Both the position numbers and the translations under genes were made by a program. This document shows, piece after piece, positions 44,146-53,400 of a stretch of 64,000 nt of DNA. Origin of the DNA: Rhodococcus rhodochrous (GTDB taxonomy: Bacteria > Actinomycetota > Actinomycetes > Mycobacteriales > Mycobacteriaceae). The notes below the pieces were generated by a model, which worked only from the letters and a program-made list of their open reading frames with translations, was not told where the DNA came from and searched no databases. Within the stretch, counting starts at the first letter, position 1. The number at the start of each line of letters is the position of its first letter. The stretch is from the NCBI RefSeq assembly GCF_014854695.1, contig NZ_CP027557.1, positions 4,278,001 to 4,342,000 on the forward strand, given 5' to 3'.

Positions 44146-47100
44146 CCCCGGTCCTCGAGATCGCCCTCGACGTCGAGATAGGCCTGCTGCAGTCTGTTCA
44201 TCGTCTCGGGATCCGGTTCGGACCACAGCCCGCGATCGGCCGCCTCGGTGAGCCGTTCGACGATCCCGCGCAGCGCCCACGGATTCGCTTCGCGGAGGAA
44301 CTGCTGGTTCTCCGGGTCGAGCGCATAGTTCTGTGCGAGCGACTCGTACATCCAGTCCTCGACCACACCGGCGGTGGCGTCGTAGCCGAACAGGTAGTCG
44401 ACGGTCGCGGCGAGTTCGAATGCGCCCTTGTAGCCGTGCCGGCGCATCGCACCGATCCACCGCGGGTTGACGACCCGAGCGCGGAAGACCCGTGCGGTCT
44501 CCTCCGCCAGTGAGCGGGTGCGCACCGCATCGGGGGTGGTGGAATCGCCGATGTATGCCTTCGGGTCGGTGCCCGTCAGCGCCCGCACCGTTGCGACCAT
44601 GCCGCCGTGGTACTGGAAGTAGTCGTCGGAGTCGGCGATGTCGTGTTCGCGGGTGTCGGTGTTCTTCGCCGCCACCGCGATCCGTCGATAGTTCGCACGC
44701 ATGTCGTCGGCGGCCGGAACACCGTGCAGCCCACGCCCGTAGGCGAATCCGCCCCAGGCCGTGTAGACCTCGGCAAGATCGGCGTCGGTACGCCAGTTGC
44801 CTGAGTCGATGAGTTGCAGGATGCCGGCACCGTACGAGCCGGGCTTCGATCCGAAGATGCGCCGTACCGCACGGTCGGCGTCGCCGTGTTCGGCTTCGTC
44901 CCGCCGAGCGTGGGCTCGCACGTAGTTCTGCTCGTCGGGTTCGTCGAGGGCGGCGACCATGCGGATCGCGTCGTCGAGCATCCCGATGACGTGTGGGAAC
45001 GCGTCCCGGAAGAAGCCGGAGATCCGGACCGTGACGTCGATGCGGGGCCGGCCGAGTTCCTCGAGCGGGATCACGGTCAGTTCGCGCACCCGACGCGACT
45101 CGGCGTCCCATTCCGGCCGCACACCGATGAGTGCGAGCACTTCGGCGATGTCGTCGCCGGCGGTGCGCATCGCCGAGGTCCCCCACACCGACAGGCCGAC
45201 CGACTGCGGGTACTCCCCCGTGTCGGCGAGATACCGCCCGATCAGATTGTCCGCCAACGCGACACCGGTGTCGTAGGCGAGCCGGCTCGGGACGGCTTTC
45301 GGGTCGACGGTGTAGAAGTTGCGCCCGGTCGGCAGCACGTTGACCAGGCCGCGCAAGGGCGAGCCGGACGGACCGGCCGGGACGTATCCACCATCGAGTG
45401 CGTGCAGCACCGCGTCGAGTTCGGCTCTCGTGCCCGCGAGGCGGGGAACCACTTCGTCGGCAGCGAAGGTGAGCACCCTCGCGACCTCGGAATCAGGATG
45501 GCCGAGCACGGTTTCGACGATGCGTGCAGATGACCCGGCGTTCCAGCCGTCGTCCTCCATGGCCTGCACGAGCGACCGCGCGACGCTCTCGACGGCGTCG
45601 ACCTCCTTCGACGGAGCATCGGACTTCAGCCCGAGTGCGGTGCGCAGACCCGGGACGGCGTTGCTCCTGCCGCCCCACACCTGCGCGGCCCGCAGTATCG
45701 ACAACACGAGATTCACTCGCGCCTCGCCGGTCGGCGCGTCGCCGAGGACGTGCAGGCCGTCGCGGATCTGCGCGTCCTTGACCTCGCACAACCATCCGTC
45801 GACGTGCAACAGGAAGTCGTCGAATTCGGCGTCGTGCGGGCGGTCGTCGAGTCCGAGATCGTGGTCCAGCTTCGCCGCCTGGATGAGCGTCCAGATCTGC
45901 GCCCGGATCGCGGGCAGTTTCGCCGGATCCATCGCGGCGATGTTCGAGTACTCGTCGAGCAGCTGTTCGAGACGAGCGATGTCGCCGTAGGATTCGGCGC
46001 GCGCCATGGGCGGGATGAGGTGGTCGACGATCGTCGCGTGCGCTCGGCGTTTGGCCTGCGCCCCTTCGCCCGGATCGTTGACGAGGAACGGGTAGATCAG
46101 CGGCAGGTTACCGATCGCGGCGTCGGTCGCGCAGGCGGCGGACAGACCCGCGTTCTTGCCCGGCAGCCACTCCATCGACCCGTGTTTGCCGAGATGCACC
46201 ACGGCGTCGGCACCGAAGCCGTGCTCGACCCACTTGTAGGCGGCGAGGTAGTGGTGCGAGGGTGCCATGTCGGGATCGTGGTAGATCGCCACCGGATTCT
46301 CGCCGAATCCGCGGGGCGGCTGGATCATAAGCACCACGTTGCCGGCTTGCAGGGTCGCCAGCACGATGGCGTCACCGTCGACGAACAACCGTCCCGGTGC
46401 CGGTCCCCACGCTTCGATCATGGCGTCGGTGAGCTCGGCCGGTAGACCGTCGGTCCACCGAAGGTAGTCGGAGGTGCTCACCCGCACCGGATTTCCGGCG
46501 AGTTGCTCGGCGGTGAGCCATTCCTCGTCCTGCCCGCCGGCATCGATCAGGGCGTGGATGAGGGCGTTTCCGGCCTCGGTGTCGTCCTCGACGTCCATGC
46601 CGGGGAAGCCGTCTCCCAGGTCGTATCCGGCATCGCGCAGCGCGCGCAGCATCCGGATCGCCGACACCGGCGTGTCGAGGCCGACGGCATTGCCGACACG
46701 GGAATGCTTGGTCGGATAGGCGGACAACATGACTGCGATCCGGCGCTGTGCCGGAGGTACATGCCGTAATCGTGCGTGCGACACCGCGATACCGGCGACA
46801 CGTCGACACCGTTCCGGGTCGGTGACGTAGCGGGGCAGGCCGTCGGCGTCGAGTTCCTTGAACGAGAACGGCACCGTGATGATGCGCCCGTCGAATTCGG
46901 GGACGGCGATCTGCGTGGCCGAATCGAGCGGTGACACACCGTCGTCCGATTCCGCCCAGTCGCCGCGACTCCACGTCAGGCACAGGGCCTGCAGGATCGG
47001 GATGTCGAGCGCGGCGAGCGCTCCGACGTCCCACGCCTCGTCCTCACCTCCCGCGCTCACGGTGGCGGGTCGGGTGCCACCGGCCGCCAGCACCGTCACG

Positions 47101-47741
47101 ACCAGCGCGTCGAGGGTGCCGAGTTCGGCGAGCAGGTCGTCGAGCGCACCGCGCAGCGACGCGCAGTGGATCACGACGCCACGAGCCGTGCCGGTCGCGT
47201 CGATCGCGTCGGCGAGGTCGTGTGCGAACTGGACGTTTCCGCTGGTGTGGTGGGCTCGGTAGAACAACACGCCGACGCGCGGCAACCGCGCGCCGCCGGA
47301 CGATTCGGGACGGTCGAGCACACCCCATTCGGGCAGCTCGGCGGGCGGTTCGAAACCGTCACCACCGAGCAACACGGTGTCGTTCAGAAAGGCGTGGAGC
47401 TGCCCGAGATTGGCCGGGCCGCCGTGTGCGAGATAGCGATGCGCTTCGGCAGCGATGCCGATCGGCACCGTCGAATGCTCCATGAGCTCGGCGTCCGGGG
47501 TCTGTTCGCCGCCGAGGACGATCACCGGGACACCCGCGGCGAGCACGGTGTCGAGCCCCGATCGCCAGCTGCGGGCGGAACCCAGGATCCGCACCACGAC
47601 CAGGTCGGATCCGTCGAGCAGAGCGGGCAGTTCGGTGGACACGTCGAGGCGCGACGGGTTGCCGAGCACCCAGTCGGCACCGCTCGACCGCGCCGACAGC
47701 AGGTCGGTGTCGGACGTCGACAACAAAGTCAGGCGCGTCAC
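44142..47741 (-). CDS. cobN: Cobaltochelatase large subunit
   Basis: The 1199-residue protein is CobN, the magnesium-chelatase-H-like subunit that inserts cobalt into hydrogenobyrinic acid a,c-diamide. Typical parts are AVMLSAYPTKHSRVGNAVGLDTP, given here as part of a conserved block near residue 400, then VHLGKHGSMEWLPGKNAGLS and GGMVATVRALTGTDP. The GTG at 47741 gives a normal family length but lacks a strong ribosome site, and a GTG 21 bases upstream is possible. It lies downstream of riboswitch 4. The ATPase partner is likely the fused AAA/VWA protein at 55652. Confidence 0.94.
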   Translation of the reverse strand: MTRLTLLSTSDTDLLSARSSGADWVLGNPSRLDVSTELPALLDGSDLVVVRILGSARSWRSGLDTVLAAGVPVIVLGGEQTPDAELMEHSTVPIGIAAEAHRYLAHGGPANLGQLHAFLNDTVLLGGDGFEPPAELPEWGVLDRPESSGGARLPRVGVLFYRAHHTSGNVQFAHDLADAIDATGTARGVVIHCASLRGALDDLLAELGTLDALVVTVLAAGGTRPATVSAGGEDEAWDVGALAALDIPILQALCLTWSRGDWAESDDGVSPLDSATQIAVPEFDGRIITVPFSFKELDADGLPRYVTDPERCRRVAGIAVSHARLRHVPPAQRRIAVMLSAYPTKHSRVGNAVGLDTPVSAIRMLRALRDAGYDLGDGFPGMDVEDDTEAGNALIHALIDAGGQDEEWLTAEQLAGNPVRVSTSDYLRWTDGLPAELTDAMIEAWGPAPGRLFVDGDAIVLATLQAGNVVLMIQPPRGFGENPVAIYHDPDMAPSHHYLAAYKWVEHGFGADAVVHLGKHGSMEWLPGKNAGLSAACATDAAIGNLPLIYPFLVNDPGEGAQAKRRAHATIVDHLIPPMARAESYGDIARLEQLLDEYSNIAAMDPAKLPAIRAQIWTLIQAAKLDHDLGLDDRPHDAEFDDFLLHVDGWLCEVKDAQIRDGLHVLGDAPTGEARVNLVLSILRAAQVWGGRSNAVPGLRTALGLKSDAPSKEVDAVESVARSLVQAMEDDGWNAGSSARIVETVLGHPDSEVARVLTFAADEVVPRLAGTRAELDAVLHALDGGYVPAGPSGSPLRGLVNVLPTGRNFYTVDPKAVPSRLAYDTGVALADNLIGRYLADTGEYPQSVGLSVWGTSAMRTAGDDIAEVLALIGVRPEWDAESRRVRELTVIPLEELGRPRIDVTVRISGFFRDAFPHVIGMLDDAIRMVAALDEPDEQNYVRAHARRDEAEHGDADRAVRRIFGSKPGSYGAGILQLIDSGNWRTDADLAEVYTAWGGFAYGRGLHGVPAADDMRANYRRIAVAAKNTDTREHDIADSDDYFQYHGGMVATVRALTGTDPKAYIGDSTTPDAVRTRSLAEETARVFRARVVNPRWIGAMRRHGYKGAFELAATVDYLFGYDATAGVVEDWMYESLAQNYALDPENQQFLREANPWALRGIVERLTEAADRGLWSEPDPETMNRLQQAYLDVEGDLEDRG

Positions 47742-47807
47742 GACGCAACCCGAAAACACAGGCGTACAGCCATGTTCAGTCTCCAAAACCCTCGTGGACC
47801 TCACGTG

Positions 47808-47985
47808 CCGTGGCCGGTCTCCTGGCTGACGGGTCGTCGCTGCTCCGCCGACCTTCCCGGATTCCTCCAGTGGCCTCCGAACCGGCGGACCGGTACGGAC
47901 GAGGGCGAGCAACTATCCGCTCACAGTGGCGAGGGCCGCGCCGGTTTCCCACCGGCTTCCCGAGCACCACGGCAAACCGAGAGTA
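47808..47985 (-). promoter_or_regulatory. Cobalamin riboswitch 4 (controls cobN-cobF)
   Basis: On the minus strand GGGAAGCCGGTGGGAAACCGG is followed by GGCCCTCGCCACTGTGAGCG and, after a longer arm than in the other copies, by GTCAGCCAGGAGACCGGCC. The order of blocks fits the cobalamin aptamer with an expanded peripheral stem. Confidence 0.92.
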
Positions 47986-48005
47986 GCGCACCTGTCCGGA
48001 AAGGT

Positions 48006-49094
48006 GTGCAACCATGTGCGTCCGTGGATGCTCTGCCACCCTCTCGCCCTCCCGATCGGTGCCCCGGAATCCTTCGCCCGCATGTCGCGGCGGACGGCGC
48101 GCTGGTGCGGCTTCGCGTGCCCGGAGGGCAGGTACCCGACGGGGCGCTCCGAGCACTGTCGGACGCGGCCATCGCCTACGCCGATGGCGACGTGCACCTC
48201 ACGTCGCGGGGAAACCTGCAGCTCAGAGGCATCGGACTCGACGAGTGCGGTGCCGTCCCCGCCGGACTGGCCGAAGTCGTCACGGCGGCCGGACTGCTGC
48301 CGTCGGCGAGCCACGAACGGGTGCGGAACATCGTCGCCTCGCCGCTGACGGGACTCGCCGGTGGACTCACCGACGTCCGGCCTCTCGTCCGCGAACTCGA
48401 CGCCGGACTGTGCGCCGATCCGGTCCTCGCCGACCTGCCCGGCCGGTTCCTGTTCGGCCTCGACGACGGCCGTGGCGACATCGCGGCGCTGCGGTGCGAT
48501 CTCACCGCCGTCGCGCTCGACGACGGGACCGCGCGGATCGTCGTGGGTGGACTCGCCGGCCCTACGGTACGGCTCACGCAGGTCCCGGAGACGCTCCTGC
48601 GCCGGGCCCGCCGCTTCGTCGAGATTCGCGAGTCGGTGTGGCACGTGCGTCAACTTCCGCGTGCGGGAGCGGAACTCGGCGGTACCGTTTCCGCTCCGCG
48701 GCCACCGGTCTTCACCATGCCGTACGGCACGATCGGCGACGCGGTGTCGGTGATGGTGCCGCTGGGGATTCTCACCCCCACCATGGTCGCTGCATTGCCC
48801 GATAGCGGTGTGGTCGTCACGCCCTGGCGCGGCCTGATACTTCCGTCCGGATCGAATCTCGTCGCGCTGCGCGAGACCGGTTTCGAGACGATCCCCGATT
48901 CACCGTGGCAGCGGGTGACCGCGTGCACGGGAGCGCCCGGGTGTAGCCTCGCCGGAGGTGACACCCGAGCGCTGGCTCGCCGGATCGTCGCCGGAGATAC
49001 CACCGATTCCCGAATTCACGTCGCCGGATGCGAACGCGCCTGCGGCGCACCGCACTCGCCTCACCGCCTCGTTTTCGCCAGGAGCACCCCGTGA
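48006..49094 (+). CDS. cobG: Precorrin-3B synthase
   Basis: The 362-residue protein is a sulfite-reductase-like oxygenase that makes precorrin-3B. A first half has DVHLTSRGNLQLRGI and a later cluster CTGAPGC with HVAGCERACGAPHSP supplies the four cysteines for the Fe-S centre. It is divergent from cobN, and its leader overlaps the edge of riboswitch 4's region on the other strand. The start is uncertain: the GTG at 48006 has a tight GGAAAGG site, and a GTG at 48024 is an alternative. Its stop overlaps cobH by four bases. Confidence 0.88.
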   Translation: MQPCASVDALPPSRPPDRCPGILRPHVAADGALVRLRVPGGQVPDGALRALSDAAIAYADGDVHLTSRGNLQLRGIGLDECGAVPAGLAEVVTAAGLLPSASHERVRNIVASPLTGLAGGLTDVRPLVRELDAGLCADPVLADLPGRFLFGLDDGRGDIAALRCDLTAVALDDGTARIVVGGLAGPTVRLTQVPETLLRRARRFVEIRESVWHVRQLPRAGAELGGTVSAPRPPVFTMPYGTIGDAVSVMVPLGILTPTMVAALPDSGVVVTPWRGLILPSGSNLVALRETGFETIPDSPWQRVTACTGAPGCSLAGGDTRALARRIVAGDTTDSRIHVAGCERACGAPHSPHRLVFARSTP

Positions 49095-49741
49095 CCCTTC
49101 GACCTCCCCCGCGTCGGTACGACTACGTCACCGACGGCGCCGAGATCTACGTCCGGTCGTTCGCGACGATCCGCGCCGAGTCGGAGCTGTCCGCGATTCC
49201 TGCGAGTGCGGAGAAGGTCGCGGTCCGGATGATCCATGCAAGCGGGCAGACCGATCTGGCACGAGATCTCGTGATCCACTCCGATCTTGTTCCGTCCGCC
49301 CGCACTGCTCTGAACGCAGGTGCTCCGATCCTCACCGACGCGAACATGGTGGCCTCCGGGGTCACCCGTACGCGCCTGCCCGCGGGCAACGACGTGGTGT
49401 GCCTGCTCGCCGACCCACGTGTCCCCGAACTCGCCGAGCGGTGGGGCACGACCCGTTCCGCAGCGGCGGTGTCGTTGTGGGCCGACCGCCTCGAAGGCTC
49501 CGTCGTCGCGATAGGCAATGCCCCGACGGCCCTGTTCCATCTGCTCGAGATGCTCGACGACGGCGCCCCGCGACCGGCCGCGATCGTCGGTGTTCCCGTC
49601 GGGTTCATCGGCGCCGCGGAGTCGAAGGAGGCGCTGCTCGACCATCCGCTGCAGATCCCCCATCTGGTGGTGCGGGGGCGCCGCGGCGGGTCGGCGATGG
49701 CGTCGTCCGCGATCAATGCACTTGCCCAGGAGAAGGAATGA
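49091..49741 (+). CDS. cobH: Precorrin-8X methylmutase
   Basis: The 216-residue enzyme moves the C11 methyl to C12 to form hydrogenobyrinate. The catalytic histidine lies in RMIHASGQTDLA, and DANMVASGV, IGNAPTALFHLLEML and GVPVGFIGAAESKE are typical. The GTG is preceded by AGGAG and overlaps the cobG stop, and the gene overlaps cobIJ by ATGA. Confidence 0.95.
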   Translation: MTLRPPPRRYDYVTDGAEIYVRSFATIRAESELSAIPASAEKVAVRMIHASGQTDLARDLVIHSDLVPSARTALNAGAPILTDANMVASGVTRTRLPAGNDVVCLLADPRVPELAERWGTTRSAAAVSLWADRLEGSVVAIGNAPTALFHLLEMLDDGAPRPAAIVGVPVGFIGAAESKEALLDHPLQIPHLVVRGRRGGSAMASSAINALAQEKE

Positions 49742-51309
49742 GCGACACGATGCCAGGCAGGTTCTACGGCGTGGGCCTCGGTCCCGGTGATCCCGAACTC
49801 ATCACACGCAAGGCCGCGCGGCTGATCGCCGAGGCCGACGTGCTCGCCTACTATTCCGGCACGCACGGCCGCTCCATCGCCCGGTCGATCGCCGCCGACC
49901 TGATCCCGGACGGGGTGATCGAGGAACTGCTCGTGTACCCGGTGACGACGGGCACCACCGATCACCCGGGCGGCTACGACGGTGCGATCGCCGATTTCTA
50001 CGACGAGTCCGCCGCCCGGCTCGCCGTCCACCTCGACGCGGGACGCACCGTCGTCGTGCTCTGCGAAGGCGACCCCCTGTTCTACGGCTCGTACATGTAC
50101 CTGCACGACCGCCTCGCTCCGCGATACCCGACGGAAGTGGTGCCGGGGGTGACGTCGGTGTCCGCCGCATCTGCTGCGGCCGCCGAACCGATGGTGCGCC
50201 GCACCGATGTCCTCACCATCCTGCCCGGCACGTTGCCCGCCCCGGAACTCGCACGGCGGCTCGCCGACACCGACGGCGCGGCGATCATGAAGCTGGGCAG
50301 GACGTTTCCCGCCGTCCGGGAAGCTCTCGCCCAGTCCGGTCGCCTCGACGACGCCGTCTATGTCGAACGCGCGTCGATGGATCGGCAACGCATCCTGCCG
50401 GTCACCGAGGTCGACGCCGACGCGGTGCCGTACTTCTCGGTGATCCTCACGGCCGGTGACCGCTCGCCGAGGAATCGCGCCGTCGCCGACCGATCACGGC
50501 CCTCCGTAGCGGCCGAGGTGACACATCCGGAGGCGAACGAACTGTTCGTCGTCGGGTTGGGTCCCGCGGACGAGAAGTGGCTGACCGCCGAGGCCGCCGA
50601 CGCACTCGCGAAGGTCGATCACGTCGTCGGATACGGACCGTATGTCGATCGCGTCCCGGTACGTCCCGGCCTGCACCGTCATTCGAGTGGCAACACCGTC
50701 GAGGTCGACCGCGCGCGATTCGCTCTCGACCTCGCGCTGTCGGGCGAGAAGGTCGCGGTGGTCTCCGGTGGCGACGCCGGGGTGTTCGGGATGGCGTCCG
50801 CGGTGTTCGAGGCCGCCCAGGACGACACCTACGCGTCGGTGCCGATCCGCGTCCTGCCGGGCGTCTCCGCGGTGCAGGCCGTCGCGGCGCGTGCCGGCGC
50901 CCCGATCGGCGGCGACTTCGCGGTGATGAGCCTGTCCGATCGCCTCAAGCCGTGGGACGTGATCGAGAAGCGGTTGGCCGCGGTGTCCGAGGCCGATCTC
51001 GTCCTGGGCATCTACAACCCGGCGTCGCGGTCTCGGACGACGCAGGTCGCGGATGCGAAAACTGTTCTGCTGAGGCATCGTCCGGCCGACACCGTCGTCG
51101 TGATCGGGCGCGATGTGGGACGGTCCGGTGAGTCGCTCGAGGTCACGACGCTCGAGAAGCTGGATCCGGCGGGTATCGACATGAAGTGCCTGCTCATCGT
51201 CGGTGCTGCGGGTACCTCCGTGACACCGACCGGTGCGGTGTGGACGAAACGATCGGTGGACGGTCAGAGTTCGGGATCGTCGACGACCGACTGGACGAGC
51301 CGGCCGTAG
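49738..51309 (+). CDS. cobIJ: Fused precorrin-2 C20- and precorrin-3B C17-methyltransferase
   Basis: The 523-residue protein joins two tetrapyrrole methylases. Residues to about 250 are CobI (FYGVGLGPGDPELITRKA; CEGDPLFYGSYMYLHDR). Residues from about 260 are CobJ (ELFVVGLGPADEKWLT; VVSGGDAGVFGMASAV; GIYNPASRSRTTQ). They add methyl groups at C20 and C17. The same CobI-CobJ fusion is known in mycobacteria. The 3' end overlaps the convergent TetR gene by 46 bases. Confidence 0.95.
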   Translation: MSDTMPGRFYGVGLGPGDPELITRKAARLIAEADVLAYYSGTHGRSIARSIAADLIPDGVIEELLVYPVTTGTTDHPGGYDGAIADFYDESAARLAVHLDAGRTVVVLCEGDPLFYGSYMYLHDRLAPRYPTEVVPGVTSVSAASAAAAEPMVRRTDVLTILPGTLPAPELARRLADTDGAAIMKLGRTFPAVREALAQSGRLDDAVYVERASMDRQRILPVTEVDADAVPYFSVILTAGDRSPRNRAVADRSRPSVAAEVTHPEANELFVVGLGPADEKWLTAEAADALAKVDHVVGYGPYVDRVPVRPGLHRHSSGNTVEVDRARFALDLALSGEKVAVVSGGDAGVFGMASAVFEAAQDDTYASVPIRVLPGVSAVQAVAARAGAPIGGDFAVMSLSDRLKPWDVIEKRLAAVSEADLVLGIYNPASRSRTTQVADAKTVLLRHRPADTVVVIGRDVGRSGESLEVTTLEKLDPAGIDMKCLLIVGAAGTSVTPTGAVWTKRSVDGQSSGSSTTDWTSRP

Positions 51310-51812
51310 GTCTCGATCAGGGTCTCGCCGGGCATCTCGTCGGGCGACAGCAACTCGAACGTCCTCAGGCTGCCCGCCAGTCCCAGCAGGAGGGTGACGA
51401 CCATCTGCGAGCGCACCAGCCCCGCGGATTCGTCCCCGATCAGTGCCGCGATCCGGGCGACGACCCGCTCGTTCGTCCGCGCGCGGACCACAGCAGGATC
51501 CGCTGCCTCACGGATCAGGAAGGGTGCCATCGCCCAGAAGTCGTAATCGTCCGAATCCCGTCGTTCGACGACCGCACGCACCATCCGGTACCCGACCGGC
51601 TCGTCGTGACGGGTGGCCTCGGCGAGTCCGGGCGAGTCCGGGGCGGCCGCCTGGAAGAGTTCGGCCTTGCTGCCGGTCAGTTTCATCACGAGAGCCGGTG
51701 AGACACCGGCCGCTTCGGCGACGTCCCTGATCGTGGTGCCGTTGAAGCCGCGCTCGGCGAACAGCGGCCGTGCGGCGTCGAGGATGACGTCGCGGGTGGT
51801 TCGCTCGGTCAC
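51264..51812 (-). CDS. TetR-family repressor of the adjacent efflux gene
   Basis: The 182-residue protein has an N-terminal TetR helix-turn-helix (TTRDVILDAARPLFAERGF, then TIRDVAEAAGVSPALVMKLTGSKAEL) and a ligand domain. It begins immediately after the MFS stop with no gap, so both are in one operon. Two palindromic sites in front of the MFS gene are probable targets, giving autoregulation. Its end overlaps cobIJ. Confidence 0.9.
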   Translation of the reverse strand: MTERTTRDVILDAARPLFAERGFNGTTIRDVAEAAGVSPALVMKLTGSKAELFQAAAPDSPGLAEATRHDEPVGYRMVRAVVERRDSDDYDFWAMAPFLIREAADPAVVRARTNERVVARIAALIGDESAGLVRSQMVVTLLLGLAGSLRTFELLSPDEMPGETLIETYGRLVQSVVDDPEL

Positions 51813-53243
51813 CTAGGCCTTCGCCTCCACGGATGCGCCCGCGACGCGCGTCGTCGACGGTCGGTGCCTCGGAAGGAACATGGCTGCCAGGCTAGCGGAG
51901 AACGTCGCGGCGCCGGCGATCCCGAACATCGCCACGAAGGCACTGTGGGCCGGGAAGACCGTCCCGGCCGCCTCCATGGTGAGCCCGGCGACCAGTGCCG
52001 CGACCACCGCGCTCATGCCCGACGATCCGATCGTACGGAGCAGGCTGTTGACGCCGTTGGCCGCTGCGGTCTCCGTGAGCGGGACGACCGCCATGATCAG
52101 CGCCGGCATGGTCGCGAAGGCCATCGCGTTGCCGATGCTGACGAGGACGCTACCGATGACGATGAGTGCGACGGTGTCGTCGAAGATCATGCGGAATCCG
52201 TAGGCCACGGTCATGAGCAGTCCCGCGGCCAGGAGAGTGGTGCGGCCGCCGAATCGTGCGGTCATGCGGGCCGACAGCGGGGAGACGACGAGCATCGTGA
52301 GTCCACCCGGAACCATGCACAGACCCGCGGTCGCCGCACTGAGACCGAATCCGAAGCCGGTGATCTCCGGAAGTTGCAGTTGCTGCGTCGTGGAGAGGGT
52401 GTTCGCGTACGCCGCGAAGCCGACGAAGAGTCCGGCGATGTTGGTGAGCAGAACAGGCCGACGCGACGAGACGCGCAGATCCACCATGGGGACGGGAACG
52501 CGCAGTTCGTACGGGACCCAGATCGCGAGGACGACGGCGGCCGCCCCGAGGCTCACGAGGGTCTGCGGACTCGACCATCCCCAGACCGGTCCCTTCGAGA
52601 TCCCGAGCAGCAGCGCCACGAGTGCGAGCGACAACAGCACCGCGCCGACGAGGTCGAAGCGGCCCCGGGTGCCCGAGGCGCCCGCCGGAACCGTGACGAG
52701 GATGCCGACCAGCAGGAGCACACCGGCAGCCGCCGAGACGTAGAAGACCGAGGCCCACCCCAGGGTGTCGTAGAGAATGCCCGCTGCCGGTAGACCCAGG
52801 GCGCCTCCGATGCCCATCGTGGCGCTGGTCAGTGCCACTGCGCCCGCGACCTTCTCCCGTGGCAGCAGGTCGCGCAGCACGGCCATGGCCACCGGGATGA
52901 GCGCCGAGGAGAAGCCCTGCAGCGCACGGCCGACGAGGACGGCGATGTAGCTCCCGCCGAGCGCGGCGATCAGCGACCCCACGACCATCATCGCCAGCGA
53001 CAGCACCATCATTCGGCGCTTGCCGAACATGTCGGCCGACCGCGAGACGATAGGGGTCGCCACCGCTCCGGTCAGCAGCGTGATGGTCACCAGCCACGTC
53101 GCGGCGCCGGCGGAGACGTCGAGGATCTCGGGGAAGTCCGGAAGCAGCGGAATGACCAGCGTGGTCTGCAGAGCCGCGACGAGACCCGCCAGGCTCAGCA
53201 GCGTCGTGATCGTCGTGCCCGACGCCGGTGTCGTTCGTCCCAT
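51813..53243 (-). CDS. MFS drug-efflux transporter (DHA2/EmrB-like)
   Basis: The 476-residue protein has about 14 membrane segments and the family motifs RSADMFGKRRMMVLSL (loop 2-3) and GRALQGFSSALIPVAMAVLRDL. It should export drugs or other small molecules using protons. The ATG at 53243 is chosen from a GGAG-rich site just upstream. The promoter region holds two TetR-type operators. The pair sits within the corrin gene block where cobK is found in mycobacteria. Confidence 0.9.
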   Translation of the reverse strand: MGRTTPASGTTITTLLSLAGLVAALQTTLVIPLLPDFPEILDVSAGAATWLVTITLLTGAVATPIVSRSADMFGKRRMMVLSLAMMVVGSLIAALGGSYIAVLVGRALQGFSSALIPVAMAVLRDLLPREKVAGAVALTSATMGIGGALGLPAAGILYDTLGWASVFYVSAAAGVLLLVGILVTVPAGASGTRGRFDLVGAVLLSLALVALLLGISKGPVWGWSSPQTLVSLGAAAVVLAIWVPYELRVPVPMVDLRVSSRRPVLLTNIAGLFVGFAAYANTLSTTQQLQLPEITGFGFGLSAATAGLCMVPGGLTMLVVSPLSARMTARFGGRTTLLAAGLLMTVAYGFRMIFDDTVALIVIGSVLVSIGNAMAFATMPALIMAVVPLTETAAANGVNSLLRTIGSSGMSAVVAALVAGLTMEAAGTVFPAHSAFVAMFGIAGAATFSASLAAMFLPRHRPSTTRVAGASVEAKA

Positions 53244-53268
53244 GTCCCCATCTCCGTTGCCACCCTGC

Positions 53269-53311
53269 GGGGTGAACACCGTTCACCCCGCATCGAGTGA
53301 ACGGCGTTCAC
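53269..53311. promoter_or_regulatory. Two tandem TetR-type operators
   Basis: GTGAACACCGTTCAC (53272-53286, inside a longer 21-base palindrome 53269-53289) and GTGAACGGCGTTCAC (53297-53311) share the half-site GTGAAC-n3-GTTCAC. Their centres are 25 bases apart, and the first begins 28 bases before the MFS start codon. Confidence 0.8.
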
Positions 53312-53335
53312 CCCCGGGTTGTCAACAGGTTCGCG

Positions 53336-53387
53336 CGCCGTACCGGGGTTCGCCCCTGCTGCAACCGGGGCGAATCCCGGTACGGCG
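53336..53387 (-). terminator. Terminator after cobM
   Basis: Two 21-base arms (53336-53356 and 53367-53387) pair with one mismatch around a 10-base loop. It starts 13 bases after the cobM stop and separates the cobL-cobM unit from the efflux promoter. Confidence 0.75.
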
Positions 53388-53400
53388 GGCGAAGATGGAG

